Source: Aequorivita todarodis (GTDB lineage: Bacteria > Bacteroidota > Bacteroidia > Flavobacteriales > Flavobacteriaceae). Taken from it: a stretch of DNA of 64,000 bases. A program made the position numbers and the translations under genes. Shown piece by piece: positions 1 to 10,172 of the stretch (the first letter of the stretch is position 1; each line of letters starts with the position of its first letter). The DNA lies in the NCBI RefSeq assembly GCF_028561335.1, contig NZ_JAQQTG010000003.1:1-64000 (forward strand). Direction: 5' to 3'. Below the pieces are notes generated by a model, which saw nothing but the letters and a program-made list of their open reading frames with translations, made no database searches and had not been told where the DNA came from.

Positions 1-1956
1 TCCATCTCGCAGGACACCGCTGCGGGGACGATTACCTATATAGATGAAAACGGAGACCCGACGGTATTGGACATTGCTGCCATTATCGCCCAGCACGAGA
101 CATTGACCTCGGCTACTTTCGATCCCACGACCGGTATCCTGACCTACAACGATGAGGATGGCGTGGCCACCGACCTTGACCTGGGGGCGATGATACCTAA
201 CTTCGAGACCGTTACCACATTGGTGGACAACGGCGACGGCACGTACACCTACACTTCGGAGGACGGCACCGTTACTACGGTTGATGTGCCCGCTGACATC
301 GTCAACCAGTTTGAGGACATCGTGAACAGCGGCCCTGTTACGGTCAACGGCAATACGTACAATAGCATCGAAGAATATCTTGAGTATATGGTTACAGCCA
401 ACGAGACCGTTACCACCTTGGTGGACAACGGCGACGGCACGTACACCTACACTTCGGAGGACGGCACCGTTACTACGGTTGATGTGCCCGCTGACATCGT
501 CAACCAGTTTGAGGACATCGTGAACAGCGGCCCTGTTACGGTCAACGGCAATACGTACAATAGCATCGAAGAATATCTTGAGTATATGGTTACTGCCAAC
601 GAGACCGTTACCACCTTGGTGGACAACGGCGACGGCATGTACACCTACACTTCGGAGGACGGCACCGTTACTACGGTTGATGTGCCCGCTGACATCGTCA
701 ACCAGTTTGAGGACATCGTGAACAGCGGCCCTGTTACGGTCAACGGCAATACGTACAATAGCATCGAAGAATATCTTGAGTATATGGTTACTGCCAATAG
801 TAGCGACGACCAGCAATTAAGCTTTGATTCAGGAACAAACATTTTAACATTAGAAGATGGCGGTACAGTAGATTTGAGCGGTTTAGTAAACACCGACGAC
901 CAGCAAATTACAGATTTTAGTCTAGATGGAACCACAAACGTACTTACCCTTACATTAGAAGACGGAGGTACGCAATCGGTAGACCTATCTGGATATGTAG
1001 GTATAGATACAAACACCACCAATATAAGTTTAACCGAAGACGGTACAGATTTAATTTTAACAGATAGCGATGGCGGTGAAGTAAAAATTGCATTAGCAGA
1101 TTTAGCTGCACAAATTAACACCGACGACCAGCAAATTACAGATTTTAGTTTAGATGGAACCACAAACGTGCTTACCCTTACAATAGAAGACGGTGGTACG
1201 CAAATGGTAAATTTAAGTGGTTTAAGTAGCAATCCTTCAGTAGTAACACCAGTTACAACAGCAGGAGTAACAGCGGGTCTTACACCGCAAACTATTGCAA
1301 CACACGACGATGGTGCAGGTACTACAGAAAATATCCAAGAAACCGTAACAACCTTTAACGACCTTGATAATGATGGTATTTTTACATACACTAGCGAAGA
1401 CGGTATAACTACAGATATTGCTGGGAAAGAACCTTGGTACAACCAAGATGCTGTTGGCACACAAGCTACACAAAACACCCAAAATATTTATCAAATGGGT
1501 AATGTAGGTATCGGCACAGACGATATGTTAGGGACAACAAACCCAGATGTGAAGTTAGCCGTAAATGGTTCTATTTTAACCACCAACTCTATCTATGCCG
1601 ATTACGTTTTCGAGGATTATTTTGATGGTTACTCAGTTATAAATAAAGACTATAGTTTCAAATCATTAAAAGAGGTGGAAACCTTTATTAACAACAATCG
1701 TCATTTACCAGGTATAACAAATATCGACTCTTTAGCAAAAAATGAAAAGGGCGAATACCAAATAAACATTTCTGAATTGTCTGTTCAAGTGTTGGAAAAA
1801 GTAGAAGAATTATACTTGCACACTATAGACCAGCAAAAGTTAATCGAGTCCAAAGACAAGGAAATTGAGCAACTTAAAAAGAAACAAGAAGAAATGGAAT
1901 CTAGAATGAATAGATTGGAAAGTTTGATGCTACAAAACAGCGATACCAAAAAATAG
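1..1956 (+). CDS. Repeat-rich surface protein with C-terminal coiled coil (5' truncated by window edge)
   Basis: The reading frame is open from base 1, so the true start lies upstream of the window. The visible part has three near-identical 66-residue repeats (core NGDGTYTYTSEDG) and then two copies of a shorter unit (NTDDQQITDFSLDG). A C-terminal segment follows with the motif HLPGI, common in Bacteroidota tail-fibre-like proteins, and a charged coiled coil over about the last 60 residues (KEIEQLKKKQEEMESRMNRLE). No sorting domain is seen. Base composition changes near position 800: the repeats are GC-richer than the AT-rich downstream part. It lies just upstream of a giant secreted protein on the same strand. 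I infer a secreted surface or adhesin-like filament protein; the exact role is unknown. Confidence 0.7.
   Translation, partial: SISQDTAAGTITYIDENGDPTVLDIAAIIAQHETLTSATFDPTTGILTYNDEDGVATDLDLGAMIPNFETVTTLVDNGDGTYTYTSEDGTVTTVDVPADIVNQFEDIVNSGPVTVNGNTYNSIEEYLEYMVTANETVTTLVDNGDGTYTYTSEDGTVTTVDVPADIVNQFEDIVNSGPVTVNGNTYNSIEEYLEYMVTANETVTTLVDNGDGMYTYTSEDGTVTTVDVPADIVNQFEDIVNSGPVTVNGNTYNSIEEYLEYMVTANSSDDQQLSFDSGTNILTLEDGGTVDLSGLVNTDDQQITDFSLDGTTNVLTLTLEDGGTQSVDLSGYVGIDTNTTNISLTEDGTDLILTDSDGGEVKIALADLAAQINTDDQQITDFSLDGTTNVLTLTIEDGGTQMVNLSGLSSNPSVVTPVTTAGVTAGLTPQTIATHDDGAGTTENIQETVTTFNDLDNDGIFTYTSEDGITTDIAGKEPWYNQDAVGTQATQNTQNIYQMGNVGIGTDDMLGTTNPDVKLAVNGSILTTNSIYADYVFEDYFDGYSVINKDYSFKSLKEVETFINNNRHLPGITNIDSLAKNEKGEYQINISELSVQVLEKVEELYLHTIDQQKLIESKDKEIEQLKKKQEEMESRMNRLESLMLQNSDTKK
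205..798 (+). repeat. Three tandem 198-bp direct repeats
   Basis: Units run 205-402, 403-600 and 601-798, each starting GAGACCGTTACCAC. They differ by only a few bases, for example an ACG/ATG change in unit 3 that gives TYTY versus MYTY in the protein. The length is an exact codon multiple (66 codons), so copy-number change keeps the frame. This fits recent expansion by slippage or recombination. Confidence 0.95.
889..1215 (+). repeat. Two spaced direct repeats of about 95 bp in the same gene
   Basis: Copies begin at 889 and 1117 (AACACCGACGACCAGCAAAT) and stay highly similar for about 95 bp. They encode two copies of a NTDDQQITDF...LEDGGTQ unit. A diverged third relative lies just before them (DDQQLSFDSGTNILTLEDGG, from about 808). 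The codon choice matches the AT-rich 3' part of the gene, not the 198-bp repeats. Confidence 0.8.
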
Positions 1957-1979
1957 ACAATCTTTCTTATTATGGCTTT

Positions 1980-2000
1980 TCTCCTTTTAAAAAAAGGAGA
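1980..2000 (+). terminator. A/T-rich hairpin between two surface-protein genes
   Basis: A 9-bp perfect stem, TCTCCTTTT (1980-1988) with AAAAGGAGA (1992-2000), and a 3-nt loop. It lies 23 bp after the upstream stop and 12 bp before the next ATG. It has no T-tract, so it may be a leader structure or a weak attenuator instead of a true terminator. Confidence 0.35.
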
Positions 2001-2012
2001 GAAGCTTATAAA

Positions 2013-5000
2013 ATGAAATCTATGAAAAAATTATACTTATTACTTTTATCAACATTTTTCGCCTGTGTATTTATTCCTACTATGGATGCGCAGGGTCCGG
2101 GAGGAGTTGCTCCTGCAGCTTGGTATAAGGCGGATGCTCAAAACACTGTGTTTTCAGATGCAGGGGTAACCCAGGCTACGGACAATTCCAATATACAACA
2201 ATGGAACGAATATCTCGGTGCTGTACACAACTTGAATCAATCAACTTCGGCTAGGCAGCCTTTATTTTCCGACCAAACTACATTGGTAAACTTTAACCCG
2301 ACGATAACCATTAGTGGCCCAAATGATGATTATCTAGAGTATCAACCAGCTACAGGCGTTAATATTATAGACCGTACAGAAGGCACCCTATACGTTGCAG
2401 GTTATTTAAATGTTGTTGGCCCTGCGGGTATTATGGGCTTTGATGCAACTATGGATTATCCAGGGTTGCATACCTCTAATAATGGACAGAATAACTTGTT
2501 GTTTTTTACAGGTGGCCCTGGTTACCAAGGGTTGAGTACCAACTCATTCACCGATAACAACTATTTTATATCGGGAGCCAATTGGATAAATGGAGATGGG
2601 GCAAATTCTTCATATGCCTCCTCCATTGTTTCGTTGAATGGTGTTCGGTCATCGTACAACAATACTGAACTTCAAAATGCAATAATTAATAACGCTTCTC
2701 GTGACATTAGAGTTGGGCGTGATAGCAATTGGGGTGGTATGAACGGTCAGGTAAACGAGGTTATCATTTTCGAGAACGCCTTGTCTATGGCAGAAATGGA
2801 CCGTGTAGAGTCTTATCTAGCCATAAAATATGGTAATACCTATGCACAAGGCGGTAGTGATTATGTAAACGCAGCAGGTGCAACGGTTTGGACAGCAGAT
2901 GCTACATATAATCAAAATATTTTTGGTATTGCCAGAGACGATGCTTCTGAACTCTACCAAAAACAATCAAAAAGTACCAACCAAAACCAACAATTAGTTA
3001 TTGGTGCAGGCAGTGGGCTATTCAATACCAATGCTGCAAATACTAATACGCTGACCAACGGTCAGTTTTTAATGGTTGGAGACAACGGTTTAGCACAAAG
3101 CTTAACTACGCCATTAGTATATTCAGGCGGAAACGGTGAGACCAATTTCCGTTTCGAGTCTATTTGGAAAGTACAAAACACCAATGGCGTAGGGCAAGTA
3201 ACCATAGCTTGGCCTGCAGGTATTGATAATTTATATGCAGTACAGTCTAGCGACGAAACTTTTGACGGTAGCGACAATTTTACTGCTATGACTGGTACAG
3301 TGAATATTAACGGTGTAGATTATAACACCGCAACGCTTACCCTAACAAATGGACAGTATTTTACATTTACTGGTTACGCTCATGCACCAGGTGGTGTTTT
3401 ATCCAATCTTTTAATGTGGCATAAAGCCGATGATGGTGTTACAACTCCTGGTCAAAAAGATATTTGGAAGGATGTATCAGCTAACGGACGTGATGTGTTT
3501 CAACCAAACAACAATGCAAACGAACCACTCTTGGTGACCGATGCTATGTATGCAGCCGATAGTAAAAACTATGGCTTCAACTTTAATCCGTTTTATTATT
3601 TTGACGGTACAAATGACTTTTTCTATAACGAAAACCAAGTATATTTCCCTACAACAGATAGCCCAGGTTCAGCCTATGGAGTTATGATGAATGCTGACGT
3701 AGGAGGTTGGAGAACGCCTTATGGATGGGGCGATGACGACCCTAATTTGGTCAAAGGAAACGATAATTATTACATAACTAGAGATAATGGTACGGCAATT
3801 AATGAAGATGTAGGTGCCAACTCTCTTCCAGCACACATTGGGGGGATGAGCTGGAGAGGAGCAACCAATGGAATTTACTTAAACGTTAACGGACAAATTT
3901 ATGCTAACGAAACCACCAACATCGGTTCCATACAATCAGCAGTAAACTTTGCAATAGGCTCTGAAGGATTTGGTCTTACAGGTAATGGTAGCGAGGTATA
4001 TCAAGGTGGTTTGCCAGAGGTGTTTGCCTACAGTGCAGATCACCAGAACGCTACAGGAGATGAAAAGCAAAGAATCAACTCTTACCTTGCCATTAAATAT
4101 GGTATTACACTTTTAGATGACGCAGGAACAGCAGTTCCAGATTATTTAAGTAGTGCATCAGTTACGGTATGGGATGCTACAACAAATGCCAGCTACAACA
4201 ATAATATTTTTGGTATAACCAATGATTATCTGTCTGATTTGCACCAAAAACAATCGAAAAGTATCAACGCAGGCCAACAATTAATTATTGGTGCAGGCGG
4301 CTCATTATTCGACACCAATGCAGCCAACACCAACACTTTAACAAACGGTCAATTCTTACTAGTAGGAGACAATGGTCTGGCACAAAAACTAACAACACCC
4401 TTAGTCTATTCCGGTGGTGCAAACGGCGATACCAATTTCCGTTTCGAAGCCATCTGGAAAGCACAAAATACAAATAGTGTAGGTACAGTTACTGTGGCTT
4501 GGCCAAAAGGCGTAAACAATTTGTACCTGGTACAATCTTCAGACGAGACTTTTACCAATACTGATACGTTTACATCAATGGCTACAGAAGTTACGATTAA
4601 CGGTGTGGTATACAATACAGCTACAGTTACATTAGCAGACGGACAGTATTTTACTTTGGCAGGATTCCAATATGCGCCAGGAGGTGTTACATCTGCAGCG
4701 TGGTACCGTGCAGATGCGGTGAGTACTATGTTTACAGATTCTGGTACAACTCCAGTAACAGATGGAACAACGATACAACAATGGAATGAGTTCAACAACA
4801 AACCATTCCCATTATCACAAACCGTTAACCCTTCATATCGACCAGATTTTTCTGATGCTACCACTTTAGTCAATTTCAACCCGACGGTAACCTATACAGG
4901 TGGTCAAAAATGGTTACAGTATGACGGAAATGTAGATGGAAATATGATTGACAGAAGCAGCGGAGCACTTTTCTCAGCAGGAAGCACTACAAGCCAAGCT

Positions 5001-8000
5001 CCATTTATAGGGTTTGGAGTCTCAGGCGCAGGCAATGCTATGGATGATCCAGGTTTGTATAGATTCAATCCTGATAAACTTTTATTTTACCCTAGACTAG
5101 GTGAGTATGATCCAGTAAGTACTTACACCATAGATGGTCCATTTATTGGCGGAGGTACTTGGGAGAATGGCGCCGGTACTGATGGTAATAATTTAGTTGA
5201 CATCACACTTGGTGGTTATCACGAAACTTTTGATAATGCTATAACTGATGTTCGTCTTGATGCCAACCGCAATGCCTTTATGGTAGGTAAGGCAGATGCA
5301 GGCTATCAGTTGGATGGCCAACAAAACGAAATGATTGTGTTTGACAGTAAATTATCTACTGACGAATTGAATCGCGTAGAATCTTACTTGGCGATTAAAT
5401 ACGGACAAACTTTGAGTGTAGATCAAAACAGAAATTATTTAAGTTCTACAAGTACTGTAGTTTGGGACGGAGCTGACGCCAATTATTACAACAATGTTTT
5501 TGGTATTGCCAGAGACAACATTTCTGCATTGCACCAAAAACAATCACAAAGTGCCAACGCAGGACAACAATTAATTATTGGTGCAGGTACTAGTGGTTTA
5601 GCCAATACCAATGCAGCTAACACCAATACATTATCTGACGGTCAGTTTTTATTAGTAGGAGACAATGGATTATCACAATCATTATCAGAATCGCTTGTTT
5701 ATACAGGCGGTAGCAATGGCGAAGTAAATTTACGTTTCGCAGCTATCTGGAAAGCGCAAAACACCAATGGTGTAGGTGCTGTTACAGTGGCTTGGCCAGG
5801 TAATGTGCGCAATTTGTATGTGGTAAAATCTTCAGACGAAACCTTTGATGGTAGTGACAATTTCACCGAAATGACCACAGACGCGACCATTAATGGAGTA
5901 GCTTACAAAACAGCAACCATCTCATTGGCAGATGGTGAGTACTTTACCTTTGCTGGTTATGGATACGCACCTGCAGGTGTAATCAATAATTTGAGCTATT
6001 GGTACAGAGCCGATAAAGACGCTGACAATACAGGTGACGGTACAGATGTAACCTCGTGGACTGACTTTTTCTCAGGAACGGTAACATCACAACTGGGAAG
6101 TTTAGATTTACCTAAGTATGCAGAAGGGGCTGCTAATTATTTCAACTTCAACCCGGGTATCAACTTTACAGCAGTTAACCAGTCATTAGCAAACTTAAAT
6201 GTTCAGACTTTAAGTAGTACCAACTTTGACATCTTTACACTTACCAAAGAAGGTCTAACCAATACCGGAGGAAATGCCTACTCTCGTATATTTAGTATAG
6301 GTATGGATAATACCACTTTTAATGGAACTAACTGGGACTCTCCTGGTCTAATCTATAATGGTAATTATATTTCGCGTAATAACACCGGAGGTGCTCCAAC
6401 AGGTGCTGCTAGTGTTGGCGGAGTTGTTTTTGATGCCAATATACCTAGTATTATGTATCGATACAATACAGATACTTTTGTCAATCAAGGTTTAAATGGT
6501 GCTGAAAATGGTAGCGATTTAACTTTTTCAGCAAGAGGACAAATGATAGGAGGGCATATTTTTGGTGAGCAAAGAGATGCTGGAACCGCAAACGGTGATG
6601 ACCCTGGATTTATTGGTAACCTAGGAGAAACCATCGTATATGGCGCTGGTAACTTAACAACCGAAGAAAGAAGACGTGTAGATTCGTATTTGGCAATCAA
6701 ATACGGTATCACATTAGACAGAGTAGATACAGACCACTATTTAGGGTCAACTGCTTCTGCGACCTCAATTATTTGGGATGGTGCCGATAATACAGCCTTC
6801 AACAATAATATTTTTGGTATGGCAAGAGCTGATATTGGTGGCTTTGAGCAAAAAGTATCAAAAAGTGTCAATGCAGGAACTATTTTAACTCTAGCTACTG
6901 ATGATGATTATACGGCAAGCAATATGGATGCTTCTAGAACAAGCTTTACCAACAACGAAGCCTATATATTGTTTGGAGATAACGAAGCAACTGGCGAATC
7001 CTCATTGGCTACGGACCCTTGTACGGGCGAAACATTAAACCCTGCTTTAATTACAACCAACAGAGTATGGCGTGTACAAAACACCAATGCAACTGATGCA
7101 GTGTGGTTACAAGCAGATTTAAGTGCCTATACATTCAATTCAGAAATTGAAATATGGATAGCAAATGATGATGCATTTACAACCAATTTAATTAGAGTTC
7201 CAGCAGCATCTTATGCAGCAGGTATTGCTAGCTTTAAGGCTAAATTCCCTAAAGATGCAGTAAGATACATCAAGTTTGCAGGTGTTGTAGGAGCAAGTAA
7301 TTGCGACGTATGTACTGGCGGAAACTTTATCTTTAGAACAGGTAGAAGCTGGGATACACTTGCAGAAAGAACCAATAATGTTATTGATCAAGAAAACATA
7401 GGGTCAACAGACCAAGGAATCTTGTATGTAGATATGGATGTTGCTGACCCTGCAAATGTAGAGTACGGCCCTAACAGCACGCCAAGAGCTTACGGTAGAT
7501 GGATGATTTCTAGACGTTATGATAACCAAAACGTAGCCCTTACCCATACCATTGAGCTAAACCAAGATGTGGCGGCTGCAAGTTTCCAAATTTCTAATAT
7601 CAATACCTATTTAGATAATGCGAATAAATTTACCATTAAAGGGTACGATTGTGATGGCAACGAGGTAGCACCTATTATTACAGATGCATATCCGCGCTCT
7701 GCAACAACAACCTATGATATTAATGGTAATGAAGTAGTAGGTACCAAACCGTATAGAGGATTAACTTCACTATACTCAACGGCAAATGTTAGATTTAACA
7801 AGTCTATTAATAAAATAGAAATTATTGCCGAAGTAAACCGTAACAATACGAAAAACACCTTAAGATCGTTAAATATTGGCGACATCTCATTCGAGTGTAT
7901 GGTGGCTTTACCACCTAACGAAGATGGTGTAAACATTGTTCAAGATTTTACACAAAGTGAAGATGTACCAACGTGTATGGACACTACTATGCGTTTACGT

Positions 8001-9533
8001 ATTGTAAACTCTAGTTGTGAAGACAGAACCATAAATATCTCACAAACCTTACCAGCTGGTTTAGAGTTTGTAGATGATACCTATAACGATTCTGACTTTG
8101 GAGCAGGAACAACAGCTTATACCCACAATGCTAGTACATTTACATTAAATGGATTGGTGGTGCCTGCAGGTACTACAAACTACCTGTATGTTAATGTAAG
8201 AAGCACAGCAGGTACAACAACTACCTACAATACATCTAGTAGTTATACGGTAACATCCGGATCAGGAAACACCTATTCTAGTGTAGATCCTGCAGCAAAC
8301 CCAGATAGTGAAGTTAGCTTTGAGGCTAGTACTTATACTACACCAGATGTAACAATTAACTATACGGCTAGCGAAACCTGTTTAGAAAGCGGTACGCCGG
8401 CAACTTACACAGTAGAATTTACAAATAACAGTGGAAGCGCTATTACCGGAGCTACTTTACAAGGATTCTATGCTTTAGGACAAGAAATTTCTTCTGTAAC
8501 CCTAAATAACGGAATTACAGGAACACAAGAAATTGGCGCAGCGGGCGATAGCTATATTGAATACTCCAATGTAACTATTCCAACGGGTACAAGTTCTATT
8601 GATGTGGTATTAGATATCACCAGCGACATCTTTACCGATGCCCCTACGGCATCTAGTGTTTTCCAGCTAATTACAGCACCGGGCAACGCCTGTGCCGAAG
8701 AAAACCCAATAGTGTCTAATGTACTCACATTGGAACAATGTACTGTCGATCCTGATCTATGTGTGGAAGAAGTGGCGGGAAATACCTTTTCTTCTGAAGG
8801 AGGTGTTCCGGTAACCTTTAACCAACCAGCTACCAATTTTGGTTTCCAGTTTGATATTTATACTTTGGACAATTCCTTCAATATGGATATTAACGGCGTT
8901 CAGTTAGCTACTCAAGAAATTCAATTCCAGTCGGCTGGGACAAGTGGAATTAATGTGCGATTTGTTGATGGTGACGAGTATGAGACTAATACAGCTGCAA
9001 TATGGCAGATGACCGGTAATGCTTCTGCACCACTAATACGCGTTGTTATTGCTCCTAATGGCGATGTGAGTATGTACGGAAGCAAGACTTCCGGTGGGGC
9101 ATTGCACCCTTTGGAGTTGTTTAACGGCAACAGCTTTAACTCTATTGTTTGGAATGATGGAGCACCAAACACCATCGTGGCTACCCAATCGGTAGTGGGT
9201 ACAACCTATATCAGTGGATATGGAAGCGGCTTAAATAAAATACCTTGCCCTTATTGTACCCAACCGGGAGCAACAGGAACGCCAACAGAGTTCACCAAAA
9301 CAGGTATTTCAGACAGAGACGGCGCTGTAGGTACATGGCCAGGTAATGTGCCAAATGGTTTTATTGCCATACAATCTACAGACCAAGGGTTTGTCATTAC
9401 ACGTTTAACCACTGTACAAATAGACGCATTAAATGCCGTAGAAGGTATGTTGGTGTACGATACAGACGAACAATGTGTCAAACTATACAACGGTACTGTT
9501 TGGAAATGTATAGAAAGAAGTTGTAATAATTAA
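2013..9533 (+). CDS. Giant secreted protein with four LamG-like modules (2506 aa)
   Basis: It starts with a signal peptide (KKLYLLLLSTFFACVF, cleavage near MDAQ); ATG 2022 is an equally good start nine bases later. Four homologous modules of about 400-450 residues follow, starting near residues 34, 461, 891 and 1323. Each has an N-terminal concanavalin/LamG-like half that opens AAWYKAD or YWYRAD and ends (V/I)(E/N/D)SYLAIKYG. The second half has the motifs NIFGIARD, KQSKS, GDNG and WK.QNTN. Residues about 1970-2250 resemble DUF11/CARDB-type beta repeats (TLPAGLEFVDD). The C-terminus ends GMLVYDTDEQCVKLYNGTVW, a short beta unit shared with the next gene. I see no canonical T9SS type A or B tail. 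Likely an exported adhesin or surface-layer protein; the ligand is unknown. Confidence 0.75.
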   Translation: MKSMKKLYLLLLSTFFACVFIPTMDAQGPGGVAPAAWYKADAQNTVFSDAGVTQATDNSNIQQWNEYLGAVHNLNQSTSARQPLFSDQTTLVNFNPTITISGPNDDYLEYQPATGVNIIDRTEGTLYVAGYLNVVGPAGIMGFDATMDYPGLHTSNNGQNNLLFFTGGPGYQGLSTNSFTDNNYFISGANWINGDGANSSYASSIVSLNGVRSSYNNTELQNAIINNASRDIRVGRDSNWGGMNGQVNEVIIFENALSMAEMDRVESYLAIKYGNTYAQGGSDYVNAAGATVWTADATYNQNIFGIARDDASELYQKQSKSTNQNQQLVIGAGSGLFNTNAANTNTLTNGQFLMVGDNGLAQSLTTPLVYSGGNGETNFRFESIWKVQNTNGVGQVTIAWPAGIDNLYAVQSSDETFDGSDNFTAMTGTVNINGVDYNTATLTLTNGQYFTFTGYAHAPGGVLSNLLMWHKADDGVTTPGQKDIWKDVSANGRDVFQPNNNANEPLLVTDAMYAADSKNYGFNFNPFYYFDGTNDFFYNENQVYFPTTDSPGSAYGVMMNADVGGWRTPYGWGDDDPNLVKGNDNYYITRDNGTAINEDVGANSLPAHIGGMSWRGATNGIYLNVNGQIYANETTNIGSIQSAVNFAIGSEGFGLTGNGSEVYQGGLPEVFAYSADHQNATGDEKQRINSYLAIKYGITLLDDAGTAVPDYLSSASVTVWDATTNASYNNNIFGITNDYLSDLHQKQSKSINAGQQLIIGAGGSLFDTNAANTNTLTNGQFLLVGDNGLAQKLTTPLVYSGGANGDTNFRFEAIWKAQNTNSVGTVTVAWPKGVNNLYLVQSSDETFTNTDTFTSMATEVTINGVVYNTATVTLADGQYFTLAGFQYAPGGVTSAAWYRADAVSTMFTDSGTTPVTDGTTIQQWNEFNNKPFPLSQTVNPSYRPDFSDATTLVNFNPTVTYTGGQKWLQYDGNVDGNMIDRSSGALFSAGSTTSQAPFIGFGVSGAGNAMDDPGLYRFNPDKLLFYPRLGEYDPVSTYTIDGPFIGGGTWENGAGTDGNNLVDITLGGYHETFDNAITDVRLDANRNAFMVGKADAGYQLDGQQNEMIVFDSKLSTDELNRVESYLAIKYGQTLSVDQNRNYLSSTSTVVWDGADANYYNNVFGIARDNISALHQKQSQSANAGQQLIIGAGTSGLANTNAANTNTLSDGQFLLVGDNGLSQSLSESLVYTGGSNGEVNLRFAAIWKAQNTNGVGAVTVAWPGNVRNLYVVKSSDETFDGSDNFTEMTTDATINGVAYKTATISLADGEYFTFAGYGYAPAGVINNLSYWYRADKDADNTGDGTDVTSWTDFFSGTVTSQLGSLDLPKYAEGAANYFNFNPGINFTAVNQSLANLNVQTLSSTNFDIFTLTKEGLTNTGGNAYSRIFSIGMDNTTFNGTNWDSPGLIYNGNYISRNNTGGAPTGAASVGGVVFDANIPSIMYRYNTDTFVNQGLNGAENGSDLTFSARGQMIGGHIFGEQRDAGTANGDDPGFIGNLGETIVYGAGNLTTEERRRVDSYLAIKYGITLDRVDTDHYLGSTASATSIIWDGADNTAFNNNIFGMARADIGGFEQKVSKSVNAGTILTLATDDDYTASNMDASRTSFTNNEAYILFGDNEATGESSLATDPCTGETLNPALITTNRVWRVQNTNATDAVWLQADLSAYTFNSEIEIWIANDDAFTTNLIRVPAASYAAGIASFKAKFPKDAVRYIKFAGVVGASNCDVCTGGNFIFRTGRSWDTLAERTNNVIDQENIGSTDQGILYVDMDVADPANVEYGPNSTPRAYGRWMISRRYDNQNVALTHTIELNQDVAAASFQISNINTYLDNANKFTIKGYDCDGNEVAPIITDAYPRSATTTYDINGNEVVGTKPYRGLTSLYSTANVRFNKSINKIEIIAEVNRNNTKNTLRSLNIGDISFECMVALPPNEDGVNIVQDFTQSEDVPTCMDTTMRLRIVNSSCEDRTINISQTLPAGLEFVDDTYNDSDFGAGTTAYTHNASTFTLNGLVVPAGTTNYLYVNVRSTAGTTTTYNTSSSYTVTSGSGNTYSSVDPAANPDSEVSFEASTYTTPDVTINYTASETCLESGTPATYTVEFTNNSGSAITGATLQGFYALGQEISSVTLNNGITGTQEIGAAGDSYIEYSNVTIPTGTSSIDVVLDITSDIFTDAPTASSVFQLITAPGNACAEENPIVSNVLTLEQCTVDPDLCVEEVAGNTFSSEGGVPVTFNQPATNFGFQFDIYTLDNSFNMDINGVQLATQEIQFQSAGTSGINVRFVDGDEYETNTAAIWQMTGNASAPLIRVVIAPNGDVSMYGSKTSGGALHPLELFNGNSFNSIVWNDGAPNTIVATQSVVGTTYISGYGSGLNKIPCPYCTQPGATGTPTEFTKTGISDRDGAVGTWPGNVPNGFIAIQSTDQGFVITRLTTVQIDALNAVEGMLVYDTDEQCVKLYNGTVWKCIERSCNN

Positions 9534-9599
9534 TGCGCTATAAGGCTATAGGCTATTAGCATAAGGCCTAAAACCTACAGCATAAATCATAAACAAGAA

Positions 9600-10100
9600 A
9601 TGAAAAAATCAATTTTAATAGCAATAGGATGTTGTTTCATTGGTAGTTTGGCTTATGCTCAAACCGCCATAGAAAAGCAAACCGTAGATGGCGATGCTGT
9701 TTTAGATTTTGCAGCAGGTACTACAAAAGGGATCATTCTCCCAGCAGTAGAAACGTTGCCAGCAACACCAGCTAATGGTACATTCCTTTTTGATAAAAAC
9801 GACGCTACGGTAAAAGTGTACGAAAACAGCGGATGGATGAATTTAAGCGATGCAGGCGATGATACCAATGTGTTAGCATACACAGGCACGCCAAACAATA
9901 AGCAAACGGTAATAGGTAGCCAAAGCACAACAGTAGATGGCGTTTTGGTACTTGAGTCAACAAACAAGGCTTTAATACTTCCTAAAATAGCTTCGCCACA
10001 TTTAAATGTGCCTAGCCCATATCCGGGAATGATGTGCTATGATACTGACGCCAAAGCACTTGCGGTTTTCGATGGTACTAATTGGAGCTATTGGAAATAG
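9600..10100 (+). CDS. Small secreted hypothetical protein (166 aa)
   Basis: It has a clear signal peptide (KKSILIAIGCCFIGSLAYAQ). The mature part contains two similar stretches, DAVLDFAAGTTKGIILP with YENSGWMN, and GVLVLESTNKALILP with FDGTNWSYW. These suggest a tandem repeat of a roughly 70-residue beta unit. The ending GMMCYDTDAKALAVFDGTNW matches the C-terminal unit of the giant protein just upstream. It is 66 bp after that gene and in the same direction, so the two are probably co-transcribed. Its function is not recognised; a structural or accessory surface role is inferred from context only. Confidence 0.6.
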   Translation: MKKSILIAIGCCFIGSLAYAQTAIEKQTVDGDAVLDFAAGTTKGIILPAVETLPATPANGTFLFDKNDATVKVYENSGWMNLSDAGDDTNVLAYTGTPNNKQTVIGSQSTTVDGVLVLESTNKALILPKIASPHLNVPSPYPGMMCYDTDAKALAVFDGTNWSYWK

Positions 10101-10172
10101 AATCAGAAATCAAAGTTCCTAGATTATGGAAAATGAAAGTTTTAAATAAAACAAAGTAATCTCAAAGGTAAT

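Noticed and set aside
205-798. Possible CRISPR or other spacer array from the 198-bp repeats
   Set aside because: Units are contiguous, in frame, protein-coding and have no spacers.
645-1478. 277-codon minus-strand open frame opposite the repeat-rich surface gene
   Set aside because: It is a shadow of the repetitive plus-strand coding sequence: same repeat period, no start context, no family features.
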